Assembly (NCBI GenBank): GCA_025062325.1
Contig: JANXAL010000069.1
Coordinates: 1-64,000 of the forward strand
DNA from: Roseiflexus sp.
Lineage (GTDB): Bacteria; Chloroflexota; Chloroflexia; Chloroflexales; Roseiflexaceae
Direction of reading: 5' to 3'
DNA length: 64,000 nucleotides
Shown one piece after another: positions 15,895 through 26,061 of the stretch; position 1 is the stretch's first letter; each line of letters starts with the position of its first letter. A model generated the notes under the pieces. The model made no database searches. It was not told the DNA's origin and was given only the letters and a program-made list of their open reading frames with translations. Made by a program: the position numbers and the translations under genes.

Positions 15895-15928
15895 GAAAAC
15901 ACAACGACGGCGCGCGTTGCGCCGTCGC
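15895..15928 (-). terminator. Hairpin terminator after uvrB
   Basis: On the minus strand CGACGGCGC, a short loop and GCGCCGTCG are followed by TTGTGTTTTC. It lies after the uvrB stop and just before the malic enzyme ribosome-binding site, so it separates the two genes. Confidence 0.55.
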
Positions 15929-16014
15929 TTCGCACTAACATTACTGGGAGTTATCTTACGCCAGGAGCGCCCCTGGAACGGTAAAGAGTTGCAACCGATA
16001 TGGTAGCGTTTCCT

Positions 16015-18027
16015 CTACGAACGCGCCGGTTGGCGCTCTTCTTCGAGCGCTAGCGTGCGTCGCAGTTCAATGATCTGATCGCGCAGGGCGGCAGCCTTCT
16101 CGAACGCCAGGTCCTTCGCTGCCTGCTTCATCTGCTTCTCCAGCTCCTTGATCAGCTTGACGATCTCATCCTTCGGGATTGGCAATTCGGTCGACGCCTC
16201 GGCGGCCTGGTACACGCCGCGCTCTTCGGCGACCTTGCGCACTCGGTCGGTCAGGTCGCGCACGGCTTTCGAGATGCCCACCGGGGTGATGTTGTGCTCG
16301 CGGTTGTACGCTTCCTGAATGGCGCGTCGGCGGTTGGTTTCGTCAATTGCGAACTTCATCGATGGCGTGATCGTGTCGGCGTACATGATGACAGTGCCTT
16401 CAACATGCCGCGCAGCCCGCCCGATGATCTGGATGAGCGACGATGCGCTGCGCAAATACCCTTCTTTGTCGGCGTCAAGAATCGCAACGAGCGATACCTC
16501 TGGCAGATCGAGACCTTCGCGCAACAGGTTGATGCCAACCACGACATCGTATACGCCAAGCCGCAGATCGCGCAGAATTTCAACCCGTTCAAGCGTTTCA
16601 ATATCGGAGTGCAGGTAACTGGTGCGGATGCCCATCTCCTTGAGGTAATCCGCCAGATCCTCCGCCATGCGCTTGGTCAGCGTCGTCACCAGTGCGCGCT
16701 GTCCCTTCTGCACCCGCCGCTTGATTTCGCCAACCAGGTCATCAATCTGCCCTCTGGTCGGGCGCACCTCGACGATTGGATCGAGCAGACCGGTCGGGCG
16801 AATGATCTGCTCGACGATCTGCTGCGAATGTTCGTACTCGTAGGGTCCCGGCGTCGCCGAAACATAGATGACCTGGTGAATGTGGCGCTCGAACTCGTCG
16901 AACCGCAACGGTCGGTTGTCGAGCGCGGAGGGCAGGCGGAACCCGTACTCGACGAGCGTCTCCTTGCGCGACCGGTCGCCAGCGTACATGCCGCGGATCT
17001 GCGGAATGGTGATATGCGACTCATCAATGAACAGAATGAAGTCGTCGGGAAAGTAGTCCAGCAGCGTCCACGGCGTCTGCCCGGGGGCGCGGCGGTCGAG
17101 GTGCCGCGAGTAGTTTTCGATGCCGGAGCAGTAACCGACCTCGGAGAGCATTTCGAGGTCGTAGTTGGTGCGTTGTTTGAGACGCGCCGCTTCGAGAAAC
17201 TTTCCCTGACTCTCGAGTTCGGCGACGCGCTCCTGCAGTTCCGCCTGAATATCGGCGATTGCTAGTTTGAGCGTCTCGGCGGTGGTAATGAAGTGCTTCG
17301 CCGGATAAATATCCACGGCCGTTCGCTCGCTCAGCATCTCGCCGGTCAACGGGTCGAACTCGGCGATGCGCTCGACATCATCGCCCCAGAACTCGACACG
17401 GATCGCAATCTCCTGGTTGGCGGGGAAGATGTCGAGGGTATCGCCGCGCACGCGGAACGTGCCGCGACGGAAGTCCATATCGCTGCGTTCGAATTGCAGA
17501 TCAAGCAACTGGCGCAAGAGTTTATCGCGGTTGCGCACCTCGCCGACGCGGATGGGAATGACAACCTGCCCGTATTCGTGGGGCGAACCGAGACCGTAGA
17601 TCGCCGACACCGACGCCACGATCAGAACGTCGCGCCGCGTGAAGAGCGCCTGCGTCGCTGCGTGGCGCAAGCGGTCGATCTCCTCGTTGATCTCGGCTTC
17701 CTTTTCGATGTACAGGTCTTTGCTCGGCACATACGCTTCGGGAGTGTACATGTCGTAGTATGAAATGAACATTTCCACCGCCGCATCGGGCAGCAGTTCG
17801 CGGAACTCGGCATACAACTGGCTGACCAGCGTCTTGTTGTGCGCCATCACTAGCGCCGGTCGCTCGAGTTGGCTAATAACATGCGCCATGGTCAGCGTCT
17901 TGCCAGTGCCGGTGGCGCCGAGCAACGTTTGATGTTTGTATCCTGCGCGAATCCCTTCGACCAGTTGCGCAATCGCCTTGGGCTGATCGCCGGCTGGCTG
18001 AAAGGGCGCTGCAATGCGGAATGACAT
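16015..18027 (-). CDS. uvrB: Excinuclease ABC subunit B
   Basis: A 670-residue UvrB, the helicase-like damage-verifying subunit of nucleotide excision repair. Walker A is GATGTGKT near residue 42, the beta-hairpin region contains [12 protein letters not shown], and motifs such as [15 protein letters not shown] and [14 protein letters not shown] are present. The C-terminal UVR motif ([20 protein letters not shown]) that binds UvrC is intact. The start [16 protein letters not shown] has AAGGAGG upstream; longer in-frame starts lack one. It is a single gene here, without uvrA or uvrC beside it. Confidence 0.97.
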   Translation of the reverse strand: MSFRIAAPFQPAGDQPKAIAQLVEGIRAGYKHQTLLGATGTGKTLTMAHVISQLERPALVMAHNKTLVSQLYAEFRELLPDAAVEMFISYYDMYTPEAYVPSKDLYIEKEAEINEEIDRLRHAATQALFTRRDVLIVASVSAIYGLGSPHEYGQVVIPIRVGEVRNRDKLLRQLLDLQFERSDMDFRRGTFRVRGDTLDIFPANQEIAIRVEFWGDDVERIAEFDPLTGEMLSERTAVDIYPAKHFITTAETLKLAIADIQAELQERVAELESQGKFLEAARLKQRTNYDLEMLSEVGYCSGIENYSRHLDRRAPGQTPWTLLDYFPDDFILFIDESHITIPQIRGMYAGDRSRKETLVEYGFRLPSALDNRPLRFDEFERHIHQVIYVSATPGPYEYEHSQQIVEQIIRPTGLLDPIVEVRPTRGQIDDLVGEIKRRVQKGQRALVTTLTKRMAEDLADYLKEMGIRTSYLHSDIETLERVEILRDLRLGVYDVVVGINLLREGLDLPEVSLVAILDADKEGYLRSASSLIQIIGRAARHVEGTVIMYADTITPSMKFAIDETNRRRAIQEAYNREHNITPVGISKAVRDLTDRVRKVAEERGVYQAAEASTELPIPKDEIVKLIKELEKQMKQAAKDLAFEKAAALRDQIIELRRTLALEEERQPARS

Positions 18028-18431
18028 GCCTCCCAACCTCCTTGTACACCGGTGCGACTCGCATATTATAGCCCATGACTCCGCTTTGCGCCGGGAAACG
18101 TGCGCAGCAGGCGCAGCCATCGAATCTGGACGCTTCGGCTGGTATGATGAACAGGAGCGCGCGGCTCTGCACGGATCAAGACGGATTCGCACGCAGGTTT
18201 AGACGCGCGTATCGCACTCCTGCTCGATCTGGCGCACGGATCTGCGCGGATTAAGACGGATTCGCACAGATCAGTCGCCTCCTGAGCGTGCAGATCTGCG
18301 TGAGCCTGTTCCATGCGTGTGAATCAGCGTTTCCCCCTTTACGCCGGAGCGGGGATCTGCGTTTGCGCCAGCTCGTAAACAGCAGTATAGTTTGACCGTT
18401 AAACAAAAGACAACAGCGTAGTGGGAAGTAC
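18028..18431. other. Intergenic region between uvrB and the GGDEF-EAL gene
   Basis: 18,165-18,280 holds degenerate CACGGATC/ACGGATTCGCAC repeats related to those between cas6 and cas1. TTGCGC (18,363-18,368), a 17-bp spacer and TATAGT (18,386-18,391) form a good promoter reading into the gene at 18,432. Nothing else is recognised. Confidence 0.6.
18363..18391 (+). promoter_or_regulatory. Sigma-70-type promoter for the GGDEF-EAL gene
   Basis: TTGCGC, 17 bp, TATAGT. Transcription would begin near 18,398, about 34 nt before the start codon. Confidence 0.6.
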
Positions 18432-21194
18432 ATGTCGCCCTCTGGCCATATTCTAGTTGTTGACGATCACGACTACGTTCGCAACGCCCTGGCGCGGCAG
18501 CTCGAACGCGCCGGTCACACGGTGGTGGTCCGATCCGACGGCATTGCAGCGCTCGAAGCGGTGCGGCAGCAGGCGTTCGACCTGATCCTGCTCGATATTC
18601 TTATGCCCGGCATCCGCGGCGATCAGGTCCTGGCGGCGCTCAAATCCGACCCAGCGCTGCGTCACATTCCGGTGATCGTCATTTCCGGCGATCAGGATCT
18701 CGATCTGATTGCGCACTGCATTCAACTCGGCGCCGCCGACTACCTGGGCAAGCCGTTCAACGCAACAATTCTGCACGCGCGCGTCAATGCCTGCCTGGAG
18801 CAGAAGCGGTTGCGCGACGCTGAACAGGCGTATCTGCGCATGCGTTTGCAACTGCTCAGCACGGCGACCGATCATCCGGCGGCTGCGCACGATCCGGCGA
18901 TCCGGCAGGCGATCCAGAACCTCGCTAGCCTCGATGCTGTTGATCAAACACTGCAGGCGATGCTCAACCGCCTCGAGGAGGAACAGCGTGAGCGGCGGCG
19001 CGCTGAAGAGGAGTTGCGTGCGCTGAACCTCGTGCTCGAGCAGCGCGTCGCTGAACGCACCCTGCTGGCAGAGCAACGCGCCGATGCCTTGAAACGCTCC
19101 GAAGCGGCGCTGCGCCGGCAGACAAACCTCTTGCTGGCAATCCTCAACAGTATGGGCGATGCGGTTGTCGTGACCGACGCCGAGGGACGATTGATCCACC
19201 ACAATCCTGCAGCCGTTCAGATTCTTGGCGACCGCCTGACCAGCCTGCTGCCGAACGCCCCTAATGTTCCAGTTGCGCAGTCATCCGATGGTCGTTGTTG
19301 GTTGACCCCGCGCGAACTGCCGTTTGCGCGCGCGCTGCGCGGCGAGGCGGTCGATGCAGCGGAAGTGCGTTTGCCCGTCGCTGGTGCGCATCCCGAGCAG
19401 TGGCTGAGCATTACCGCCCGTCCACTCCGCGATGTAGGCGGTTTGAACGGGAGCGTGGCGATCGTGCGGGACGTAACCGAAGCCAAACGCGCTGAGGCGG
19501 CGCTGCGCGCCAGCGAGGAACGGTACGCTCTGGCGGCGCAGGGCGCCAACGATGGGTTGTGGGATTGGGATCTTGTCAATGGCCGGATCTATTTCGCGCC
19601 GCGCTGGAAGGCAATGCTGGGGTATGACGATGATGAGATCGGCACATCGCCTGATGAATGGTTCAGCCGCATCCATCCTGATGATCGGGAACGGGTTGAA
19701 CTGCGCCTCCTGGCGCATACCCGCCGCCTGATCACATCGTTCGAACTCGAGTATCGCATGCTCCATCGGGATGGAAACTACCGCTGGATGCTCTGCCGCG
19801 GCATGGCAGTGTGGGATGAGAACGGTCGGGCGACGCGGGTGGTTGGCTCGCAGACAGATATCACCGCTCGGAAACGCGCAGAGGAGCAACTCGCGTATGG
19901 CGCACTGCACGATGCGCTCACCGGCCTGCCCAATCGAACGCTGTTCATGGATCGCTTGAGCCTGGCGCTCAAGCGGTCCAAGCGCGAGAAATATCTGTTT
20001 GCCGTCCTGTTCCTCGATCTGGATCGCTTTAAGACAATCAATGACAGCCTCGGACACGCTGCAGGCGATGAATTGCTGGTCGCCGTCGCCCGGCGGCTGG
20101 AGAGCATCCTCCGCCCCGGCGATACGGTGGCGCGCTTGGGGAGCGATGAGTTTGCGGTCATCCTCGATCATCTGGAGCATCCCGAGGATGCTGAGTGGGT
20201 CGTTGAGCGCATTCAGCAGGCGCTGCGCGCGCCGTTGATGATTCGCAATCGCACAGTGTACACGACAGCGAGCATCGGTCTGGTGTTGAGCAACCAGGGA
20301 TATGACCATCCTGAAGAGATGGCGCGCGACGCCGACACAGCAATGTATCAGGCGAAAATGGGTCGACGCGCGCGTCATGTGGTGTTCGACCCGGATATGC
20401 GCCGCAAAGCGCTTAGCCACTTCCAGCTCGAAAACGACCTGCGCGACGCGATTGAGCGGGGTGAGTTGTTGGTTTACTATCAGCCGATCGTGGCGCTCGC
20501 CGACGGCAGAATCGTTGGAGTTGAGGCGCTGGCGCGCTGGATGCATCCCCACTATGGTCTGATCCCTCCTGATCAGTTCATTCCGCTGGCTGAAGAAGCC
20601 GGACTGATCAATTGCATCGGTCAGTGGGTCTTGCAGGAAGCCTGCCGCCAATTGCGCGCATGGCAAATCCGCTACCCACAGCATGCCAGATTATGGGTGA
20701 ATGTCAACTTGTCGGCGCATCAACTGGCGCAACCCGATCTAACGGCGCAGGTCGCTGAGACGATAGCCAGGAATGAGTTGTCGCCGCACGCGCTCAAACT
20801 GGAAATTACCGAGAATACGTTCATCACCCATCGTGAAACGGCAACTGCGCAGTTGAATGAACTCCGGTCACTAGGCGTGGGCGTGTGCATCGACGATTTT
20901 GGCACCGGCTATTCATCGCTCGGTTACCTGAGTCAGTTTCCGGTTGATACTTTGAAGATCGACCGAGTGTTTATCGGTCGTCTTGGGATGGCGCGGGAGC
21001 ATCGTGAGATTGTCAAAGCCATCGTTGCCTTGGCGCATTCACTCGGCATGACGGTGGTGGCTGAGGGGGTTGAAACGACGGATCAGGCGAATGAGTTGCG
21101 CGCCCTGCGCTGCGAGTATGCGCAGGGATGGCTCTTCGGTCGGGCGTTGCCGCCAGACCAGCTTGAGCGGCTGCTGGCGGACGAGCGCTCGTAG
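18432..21194 (+). CDS. Response regulator-PAS-PAS-GGDEF-EAL cyclic di-GMP protein
   Basis: A 920-residue cytoplasmic signalling protein. Residues 1-125 are a receiver domain (ILVVDDHD, phospho-acceptor D55 in LLDILMPG, conserved Lys in YLGKPFN). A coiled coil at about 175-235 leads to two PAS regions (about 235-355 and 360-490, the second with FELEYRMLHRDGNYRWM and a PAC tail). GGDEF follows with GSDEF (570-574) instead of GGDEF, so cyclase activity is uncertain. The EAL domain has E698-A699-L700 and DDFGTGYSSLGYL, suggesting an active phosphodiesterase. No kinase is adjacent, so its partner is unknown. Confidence 0.95.
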   Translation: MSPSGHILVVDDHDYVRNALARQLERAGHTVVVRSDGIAALEAVRQQAFDLILLDILMPGIRGDQVLAALKSDPALRHIPVIVISGDQDLDLIAHCIQLGAADYLGKPFNATILHARVNACLEQKRLRDAEQAYLRMRLQLLSTATDHPAAAHDPAIRQAIQNLASLDAVDQTLQAMLNRLEEEQRERRRAEEELRALNLVLEQRVAERTLLAEQRADALKRSEAALRRQTNLLLAILNSMGDAVVVTDAEGRLIHHNPAAVQILGDRLTSLLPNAPNVPVAQSSDGRCWLTPRELPFARALRGEAVDAAEVRLPVAGAHPEQWLSITARPLRDVGGLNGSVAIVRDVTEAKRAEAALRASEERYALAAQGANDGLWDWDLVNGRIYFAPRWKAMLGYDDDEIGTSPDEWFSRIHPDDRERVELRLLAHTRRLITSFELEYRMLHRDGNYRWMLCRGMAVWDENGRATRVVGSQTDITARKRAEEQLAYGALHDALTGLPNRTLFMDRLSLALKRSKREKYLFAVLFLDLDRFKTINDSLGHAAGDELLVAVARRLESILRPGDTVARLGSDEFAVILDHLEHPEDAEWVVERIQQALRAPLMIRNRTVYTTASIGLVLSNQGYDHPEEMARDADTAMYQAKMGRRARHVVFDPDMRRKALSHFQLENDLRDAIERGELLVYYQPIVALADGRIVGVEALARWMHPHYGLIPPDQFIPLAEEAGLINCIGQWVLQEACRQLRAWQIRYPQHARLWVNVNLSAHQLAQPDLTAQVAETIARNELSPHALKLEITENTFITHRETATAQLNELRSLGVGVCIDDFGTGYSSLGYLSQFPVDTLKIDRVFIGRLGMAREHREIVKAIVALAHSLGMTVVAEGVETTDQANELRALRCEYAQGWLFGRALPPDQLERLLADERS

Positions 21195-21621
21195 CAGCAG
21201 TCGTCTATGTCTAATCGAGCGCTCCACCATTCACAGCAGAGCAGGATTCAGCATGAACCTGGACGATGCCGAGAAGGGGGAGTTCCATCACTTCTCTTTC
21301 GTGTAGGCTTTTGGTGTGCGAAGCAGGTTTGCCGCATCTTGACGCCCTTGTTCCCCTCATCCCCCCTGCCCCCTTCTCCCACAAGGGGAGAAGGGGGAGT
21401 GTGCGCATCGCAACGCCCAAAACGGGCAATACAACATAAAGGCTTGCCGAAAAACCTACACCTGTGAGCTCCCCCCTTCTCCCGCTCCCCTGCGCCCCTC
21501 GCATGCGGGGGGTTGGGGGGAGAAGGGGGAGTTTACCCATCCTAACGCTCACAACGGGCGATGCAATGGAAGGGCGTGCCGAAAAATCGACACGCGTGAG
21601 GTTCGTCGCCCCCGAGGGGGT
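21195..21621. repeat. Two tandem MITE-like repeats
   Basis: A full copy at about 21,298-21,468 starts GTGTAGGCTTTTGGTGTGCG and ends CTACACCTGTGAG. It is followed by a copy with its own CCCCCCTTCTCCC core and end CGACACGCGTGAG (to about 21,600). No gene is present. Confidence 0.75.
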
Positions 21622-22137
21622 CGCTGATTGTGAACTATGAAGGGAATATCGCAGGCGTCCCGCAGGTCGTCACCGATACGCGCCAGGGCATGAGCGCACT
21701 CATTGAACACCTGATCGAGCGCCATCAACGACGTTGCATCGCATCCGTTCGCGGTCCTTTGCGCCGCTGGGAAAGCGAGGAACACTTTTGATGCCGTCAT
21801 CGGCTCCGAGATTGACTATGCTGTTGGTACGCTGCAAACGCTCCAGGAGTATGGCGTGCGCATCCCCGACGAGATGGCGGCTGCCCGATGACTCGATGCG
21901 CAGACTCTGGAGTTGCCGATGACAATCACGGAATCGGGCGCTGTGCGATGAACGCGCTCCTTAACCGGATCGACGGCAAGAGCGTCCCTGAGCGGATTGA
22001 TGTCCCTGTCCGGTTGATCTTCATCGTTCCTGCGGGCGCCGGTCGCCGGACAGCTCGGCATGTTCCAACAATGCCGCGGCTGTTTCTACGATTGCTCCCA
22101 GTTAAGCCGTCTGACGATCATCTGGTCGCGCGGTAGT
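21622..22137 (+). pseudogene. Decayed LacI-type substrate-binding sensor or regulator
   Basis: Translated pieces in shifting frames resemble the C-terminal half of a LacI/GalR-type binding domain: LIVNYEGNIAGVPQVVTDTR, SALIEHLIERHQRR and VRGPLRRWESEEHF followed by a stop; then DAVIGSEIDYAVGTLQTLQ and EYGVRIPDEMAAAR; then LLNRIDGKSVPERIDVPVRL. The order is right for the family but at least one stop and several frame changes intervene, and no DNA-binding domain is visible. Identity is by motif resemblance. Confidence 0.6.
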
Positions 22138-22202
22138 GGAACGACGCAAACCGCCGCACAATTCGCCCAGCCTGCGACGCGCACAATGAATGAGCAACCG
22201 TA

Positions 22203-22238
22203 AGAACGCAAAACGGCAGACGTAAGACGCCTGCCGTT
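22203..22238 (-). terminator. Terminator of the tRNA-Ala pair
   Basis: On the minus strand AACGGCAG and CTGCCGTT form an 8-bp stem followed by TTTGCGTTCTT, a few bases after the second tRNA. Confidence 0.65.
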
Positions 22239-22243
22239 CAACC

Positions 22244-22319
22244 TGGTGGAGCAGAGGGGGCTCGAACCCCTGACCTCAACACTGCCAGCGTTGCGCTCTC
22301 CCAACTGAGCTACTGCCCC
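22244..22319 (-). tRNA. tRNA-Ala (anticodon GGC)
   Basis: A 76-nt cloverleaf with an encoded CCA end. The acceptor stem GGGGCAG pairs with CTGCTCC and includes the G3:U70 pair that marks alanine tRNAs. The anticodon loop is CTGGCAG, giving GGC. The T arm is GGTTCGAGCCCC-like. Confidence 0.95.
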
Positions 22320-22325
22320 ATACTC

Positions 22326-22401
22326 TGGTGGAGGTGAGGGGGCTCGAACCCCTGACCTCGACAGTGCGATTGTCGCGCTCTCCCAACTGAGCTACACCCC
22401 C
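22326..22401 (-). tRNA. tRNA-Ala (anticodon CGC)
   Basis: A 76-nt cloverleaf with an encoded CCA end. Acceptor GGGGGTG pairs with CACCTCC, again with G3:U70. The anticodon loop is ATCGCAC, giving CGC, which reads GCG codons. It lies 6 nt upstream of the GGC gene on the same strand and shares its promoter. Confidence 0.95.
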
Positions 22402-22413
22402 ACAGCGCTGAAT

Positions 22414-22442
22414 AGTATAGCACGATGGACAGGGCGTGTCAA
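22414..22442 (-). promoter_or_regulatory. Strong sigma-70 promoter for the tRNA-Ala pair
   Basis: On the minus strand TTGACA (22,442-22,437), 17 bp, TATACT (22,419-22,414): a near-consensus promoter ending about 12 nt before the first tRNA. Confidence 0.85.
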
Positions 22443-22662
22443 ACTGCTGGCCTGTGGTTAGAGCGTCACGTTATAGCAAATCTGTGTGAGTCCGTCGGCA
22501 TCAGCGCGAGTCCGTCCGAGATCGCGCTTGCCTCTTGGATTGACTGGAGACTTCCACTCTTTCATCGTACTACAGAACTGCAATCACATCTGTAGTACAA
22601 TCCGAGAGAGATGCTATTCTGTCTGCCAGAGGTTCCTGGTGCGCTTACTCTACTAAACAAAT

Positions 22663-24291
22663 ATGCGTCGCTCTAGTGTTCTGCTAATCCTGCTAGTGAT
22701 CGCAGTATTGTTGGCGGTTGAACCAGCAACGGCCGCGCCACAGACATTCACTGTCACCAAAACCGTCGATACTGCCGATGGCGTGTGCGGCGTCGATTGT
22801 TCGCTGCGTGAAGCGATCAGCGCCGCCAATGCCAACCCCGGCGCCGATACGATCGTGCTGCCAGCCGGAACGTATACGCTGACGCTTGCCACCACTCTTG
22901 AGGACGACAACGCCAACGGCGATCTCGACATCCGCGAAGATCTAACGCTCGTTGGCGCCAGCGCCGCTACAACAACCATTATTGCCGCCAGCGGTGATCG
23001 CGTCTTTCACCTCCTTGCAACCGCCGCAGTTACGGTCACCGGGGTGACCCTGCGCGGAAACGGCAACGTTCCCGGCAGTGGCGGCGTGATTCTCGTTGCG
23101 CCGGGAACGAGCCTGACCCTGCGCGACAGTATGGTGCGCGATGGGCGGGCGGAGCGCGGCGGCGGCATCGAGGTGCTCGGCGATGACGGGGATAAGCGGG
23201 CCAGCGCCAGCGCCACGATTGAGCGGGTGACATTCACCGGCAATCGGGCAGGCAGCCTCGGCGGGGCATTGAGCGTGTTCAACGGCGGCAGCGCGACACT
23301 GACTAATGTGACGATCACCGGCAATAGCGCGGGGAATAGCGGCGGCGGCATCAGCGTGTCGCTCGACCAGGCGCTCATCATGCCCCCAAGAAGCTCGGCG
23401 ACGCTCAATAACGTCACGATCGTGCGCAACACTGCTGACGATGACCGGAACAATATCGGCGAGGGCGGCGGCGTCTCGGTGCGCGTCGATGAACAGGTGA
23501 TCAATCAGTTGCGGTTGCGCAACACGATCATTTCCGACAATGCCGACCTTAGTCCTGCGCCAGACCGGATCAATCCCGATTGCTTCAATATTCTTGAGTC
23601 CCTAGGGTACAATCTGATCCACCGCGATACTGGCTGCACAATTGTGGGCAATCTGAGCGGGAATGTCATCGGCGTCAGCGCACGACCCGCTGCGCTGCTC
23701 GATAACGGCGGACCGACGTTGACAGTTGGATTGCTCAGTGACAGTCCGGCAATCGATGCTGGCGATCCGGCAATCGGGAGTTCGTGTGCACCAACCGATC
23801 AGCGCGGCGTGGTGCGCCCCGTCGATGGTGATGGCAACGGTCTGGCAGCCTGTGATATAGGCGCGTATGAGACATCTGCTCTAGGGGACGCCGATCTCTC
23901 GGTGATCCTGACCGCTCAACCGAACCCGGTCGAACCCGGCGGCGTCCTCACCTACACGGTTGTCGTGCTGAATGCTGGTCCTAGTGCGGCTGGCAGTGTG
24001 CAGGTGCAGTTCACGCCGCCGCCAGACTCAACAGGCGTACAAACCGGCGGATCAGGATGGGACTGCATCATCGCTGGCGGAGTGACGTGCGTGCGCGGTG
24101 TGCTTGCAGCTAGCGGCGTCGCTCCGGCGCTCACCATTACGCTCAGAGTTCCATCACCCGGCGGTATAAGTCCGGCGACGGCAACGGTGTCATCGACGCA
24201 GCGCGATCCGGCGCCCGCAAATAACACCGCGACCCTCAGCGTCTTCCGCGGTAGACCGTATCTCTGGATGCCTTTGGTGATACGCTCGTGA
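22663..24291 (+). CDS. Secreted CSLREA beta-helix protein with DUF11-type domain
   Basis: A 542-residue exported protein. The first 25 residues form a signal peptide (SSVLLILLVIAVLLAVEPATA with cleavage near AAP). A CSLREA motif follows (GVDCSLREAISAANANPGAD), then a parallel beta-helix with Asn/Gly/Thr repeats such as ATLTNVTITGNSAGNSGGGI, where metal or glycan contacts are usual. Residues about 405-520 resemble DUF11 (VEPGGVLTYTVVVLNAGPSA), found in cell-surface proteins. The very C-terminus is YLWMPLVIRS. Surface adhesion or polysaccharide binding is likely but not shown. Confidence 0.85.
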   Translation: MRRSSVLLILLVIAVLLAVEPATAAPQTFTVTKTVDTADGVCGVDCSLREAISAANANPGADTIVLPAGTYTLTLATTLEDDNANGDLDIREDLTLVGASAATTTIIAASGDRVFHLLATAAVTVTGVTLRGNGNVPGSGGVILVAPGTSLTLRDSMVRDGRAERGGGIEVLGDDGDKRASASATIERVTFTGNRAGSLGGALSVFNGGSATLTNVTITGNSAGNSGGGISVSLDQALIMPPRSSATLNNVTIVRNTADDDRNNIGEGGGVSVRVDEQVINQLRLRNTIISDNADLSPAPDRINPDCFNILESLGYNLIHRDTGCTIVGNLSGNVIGVSARPAALLDNGGPTLTVGLLSDSPAIDAGDPAIGSSCAPTDQRGVVRPVDGDGNGLAACDIGAYETSALGDADLSVILTAQPNPVEPGGVLTYTVVVLNAGPSAAGSVQVQFTPPPDSTGVQTGGSGWDCIIAGGVTCVRGVLAASGVAPALTITLRVPSPGGISPATATVSSTQRDPAPANNTATLSVFRGRPYLWMPLVIRS

Positions 24292-24829
24292 CGCCGAGCT
24301 TGTCAGAGCTCTCAAGGGTAGGGTTTTAAGGTGCCAGGGGCGTTTTCGGCATCCCGATGCCCGGTTTTCCCCTCATCCCCCCCGCCCCCTTCTCCCACAA
24401 GGGGAGAAGGGGGAGTGAGGCGTCCTGATGCCTCAAGCAGGCGATGCAACACGAGGGCGTGTCGGAAAAATCTACCCTTGTGAGCATCCCCCCTGCCCCC
24501 TTCTCTCACGAGAGGAGAAGGGAGCGTTTACGCATCCCAACGCTCCAGATGGGCGATGCAACAGAAGGGTTGGCCGAGAAAACCTACCCCTGTGAGGAAG
24601 GGGGAGATGTGCGTCCTAATGCCCGGAGCGGGCGATGCGACGTGAGGGCTTGCTGGCAAAACGTACACTACGAGCGCAGCAAAGCGCTGATTGCTTCGCG
24701 CTATTGACTGCCGTTGCGGACTCAAGCCTTCGCAGAGCGCGCGAAAGCCCCTGAGCGAAAGGTCTCAGATCGCAGCGCGAATGGCCGGGTTCTCATTGAC
24801 GATCCTGCCCATGATGCCAGTATCGCTGG
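24292..24829. repeat. Three tandem MITE-like repeats and spacer
   Basis: Copies at about 24,310-24,484 (ends CTACCCTTGTGAG), 24,485-24,595 (ends CTACCCCTGTGAG) and 24,596-24,673 (ends GTACACTACGAG). Each contains GGGCGATGC(A/G)AC followed by a pyrimidine-rich end. No gene is present. Confidence 0.7.
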
Positions 24830-24835
24830 TATAAT
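24827..24835 (+). promoter_or_regulatory. Extended -10 promoter for rodA
   Basis: TGGTATAAT is an extended -10 box. A matching -35 is not evident. Transcription would start about 24 nt before the ATG of rodA. Confidence 0.5.
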
Positions 24836-24865
24836 GTCCGGCGCTATCCTATCTCGAACCTGCGT

Positions 24866-25969
24866 ATGGTCAAAACCTGGCGCGATTACAACTTTCCGCT
24901 GCTCATCTGTGTGGTCATTCTCCTGGGCTTCAGCGCTGCTATGGTGTACAGCGCCACCCTGCGCGATCCCCTGACCCAGGGGTATTTCTCGCGGCATCTG
25001 GTCAATCTGCTGGTCGGATGCGCTGCGATGGCGTTTCTAACCGCGCTCGATTACCATTTCTTCGAGGCCTGGATCGTGCCATTCTATCTCGGCGCAGTAG
25101 CGCTGCTCATCCTGGTACTGGCGATTGGTCAGGTCAGTTCCGGCGCACAAAGCTGGATCGATCTCGGTATTCGGACCTTTCAGCCCTCGGAACCGGCGAA
25201 ACTGCTGGTCATTCTCGCGCTAGCGGCATATTGGTCGCGGAACGAGCGCCAGCCGCACGCCTGGCAGGTGGTGATGGTCAGCCTCATTCTGGTCGGCATC
25301 CCGATGGCGCTGGTCTTTCTGCAACCTGATTTTGGCACAGCCCTGGTCTTCGGCGCTATCTGGCTGGCGATGGCGTTGGTCGCTGGCGTGCAATGGCGGC
25401 AATTCGTCATATTGTTTATCGCGGCCATCCCCGTTGCGATCTTCAGTTGGACGCACCTGCTTCGTCCGTATCAGCGCGATCGTCTGTTGATCTTCATCGA
25501 TCCGCTAAAGTATGACCCGGAACTGAAACAGGGCGCCTGGAACATTATGCAGTCGCTGACGGCCATCGGGTCTGGTGGTCTGACTGGTCGCGGATGGACG
25601 CATGGGTTGCTCAGCCAGGGCAACTATCTGCCAGTGCAATATTCCGATTTCATCTTTGCAATCACTGGCGAGGAATTGGGATTCCTTGGCGCTGCGTTGT
25701 TGCTCGTGTTTTTGGGGATAACAATCTGGCAGGCGCTAGCGATTGCGCAGGCGGCGCGCGATCCGTTCGGGCGCCTGATTGCAGTCGGGATTGCAGCGAT
25801 GCTCTTGTGTCACGTGCTGGTCAACGTCGGCATGAATATGAGCATTATGCCGATTACCGGCATCCCCTTGCCATTTGTCTCCTATGGCGGCAGCTTCACA
25901 ATGACCACGCTGGCGGCAGTCGGATTGCTCCAGAGCATTGCGCTGCGCCGACATCGTATTACGTTCTGA
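24866..25969 (+). CDS. rodA: Rod-shape determining SEDS protein RodA
   Basis: A 367-residue polytopic membrane protein of the FtsW/RodA/SpoVE family, which polymerises lipid II glycans during cell elongation. Conserved text includes GAQSWIDLGIRTFQPSEPAK, the AWNIMQSLTAIGSGGLTGRGW loop, DFIFAITGEELGF and the C-terminal GIPLPFVSYGGSF. The QPSEPAK and FVSYGGS motifs are typical of the family. About ten hydrophobic segments are visible. No penicillin-binding protein gene is adjacent, so assignment to RodA rather than FtsW rests on overall similarity and length. Confidence 0.9.
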   Translation: MVKTWRDYNFPLLICVVILLGFSAAMVYSATLRDPLTQGYFSRHLVNLLVGCAAMAFLTALDYHFFEAWIVPFYLGAVALLILVLAIGQVSSGAQSWIDLGIRTFQPSEPAKLLVILALAAYWSRNERQPHAWQVVMVSLILVGIPMALVFLQPDFGTALVFGAIWLAMALVAGVQWRQFVILFIAAIPVAIFSWTHLLRPYQRDRLLIFIDPLKYDPELKQGAWNIMQSLTAIGSGGLTGRGWTHGLLSQGNYLPVQYSDFIFAITGEELGFLGAALLLVFLGITIWQALAIAQAARDPFGRLIAVGIAAMLLCHVLVNVGMNMSIMPITGIPLPFVSYGGSFTMTTLAAVGLLQSIALRRHRITF

Positions 25970-26061
25970 GCAAGACTGCAACAATGTATTAATCTTTTGC
26001 GTCTCATCGCCAGGAGTCGAATACTTTGGTCGCGTGGCGACCACGAAGGCCCGGGAATACG

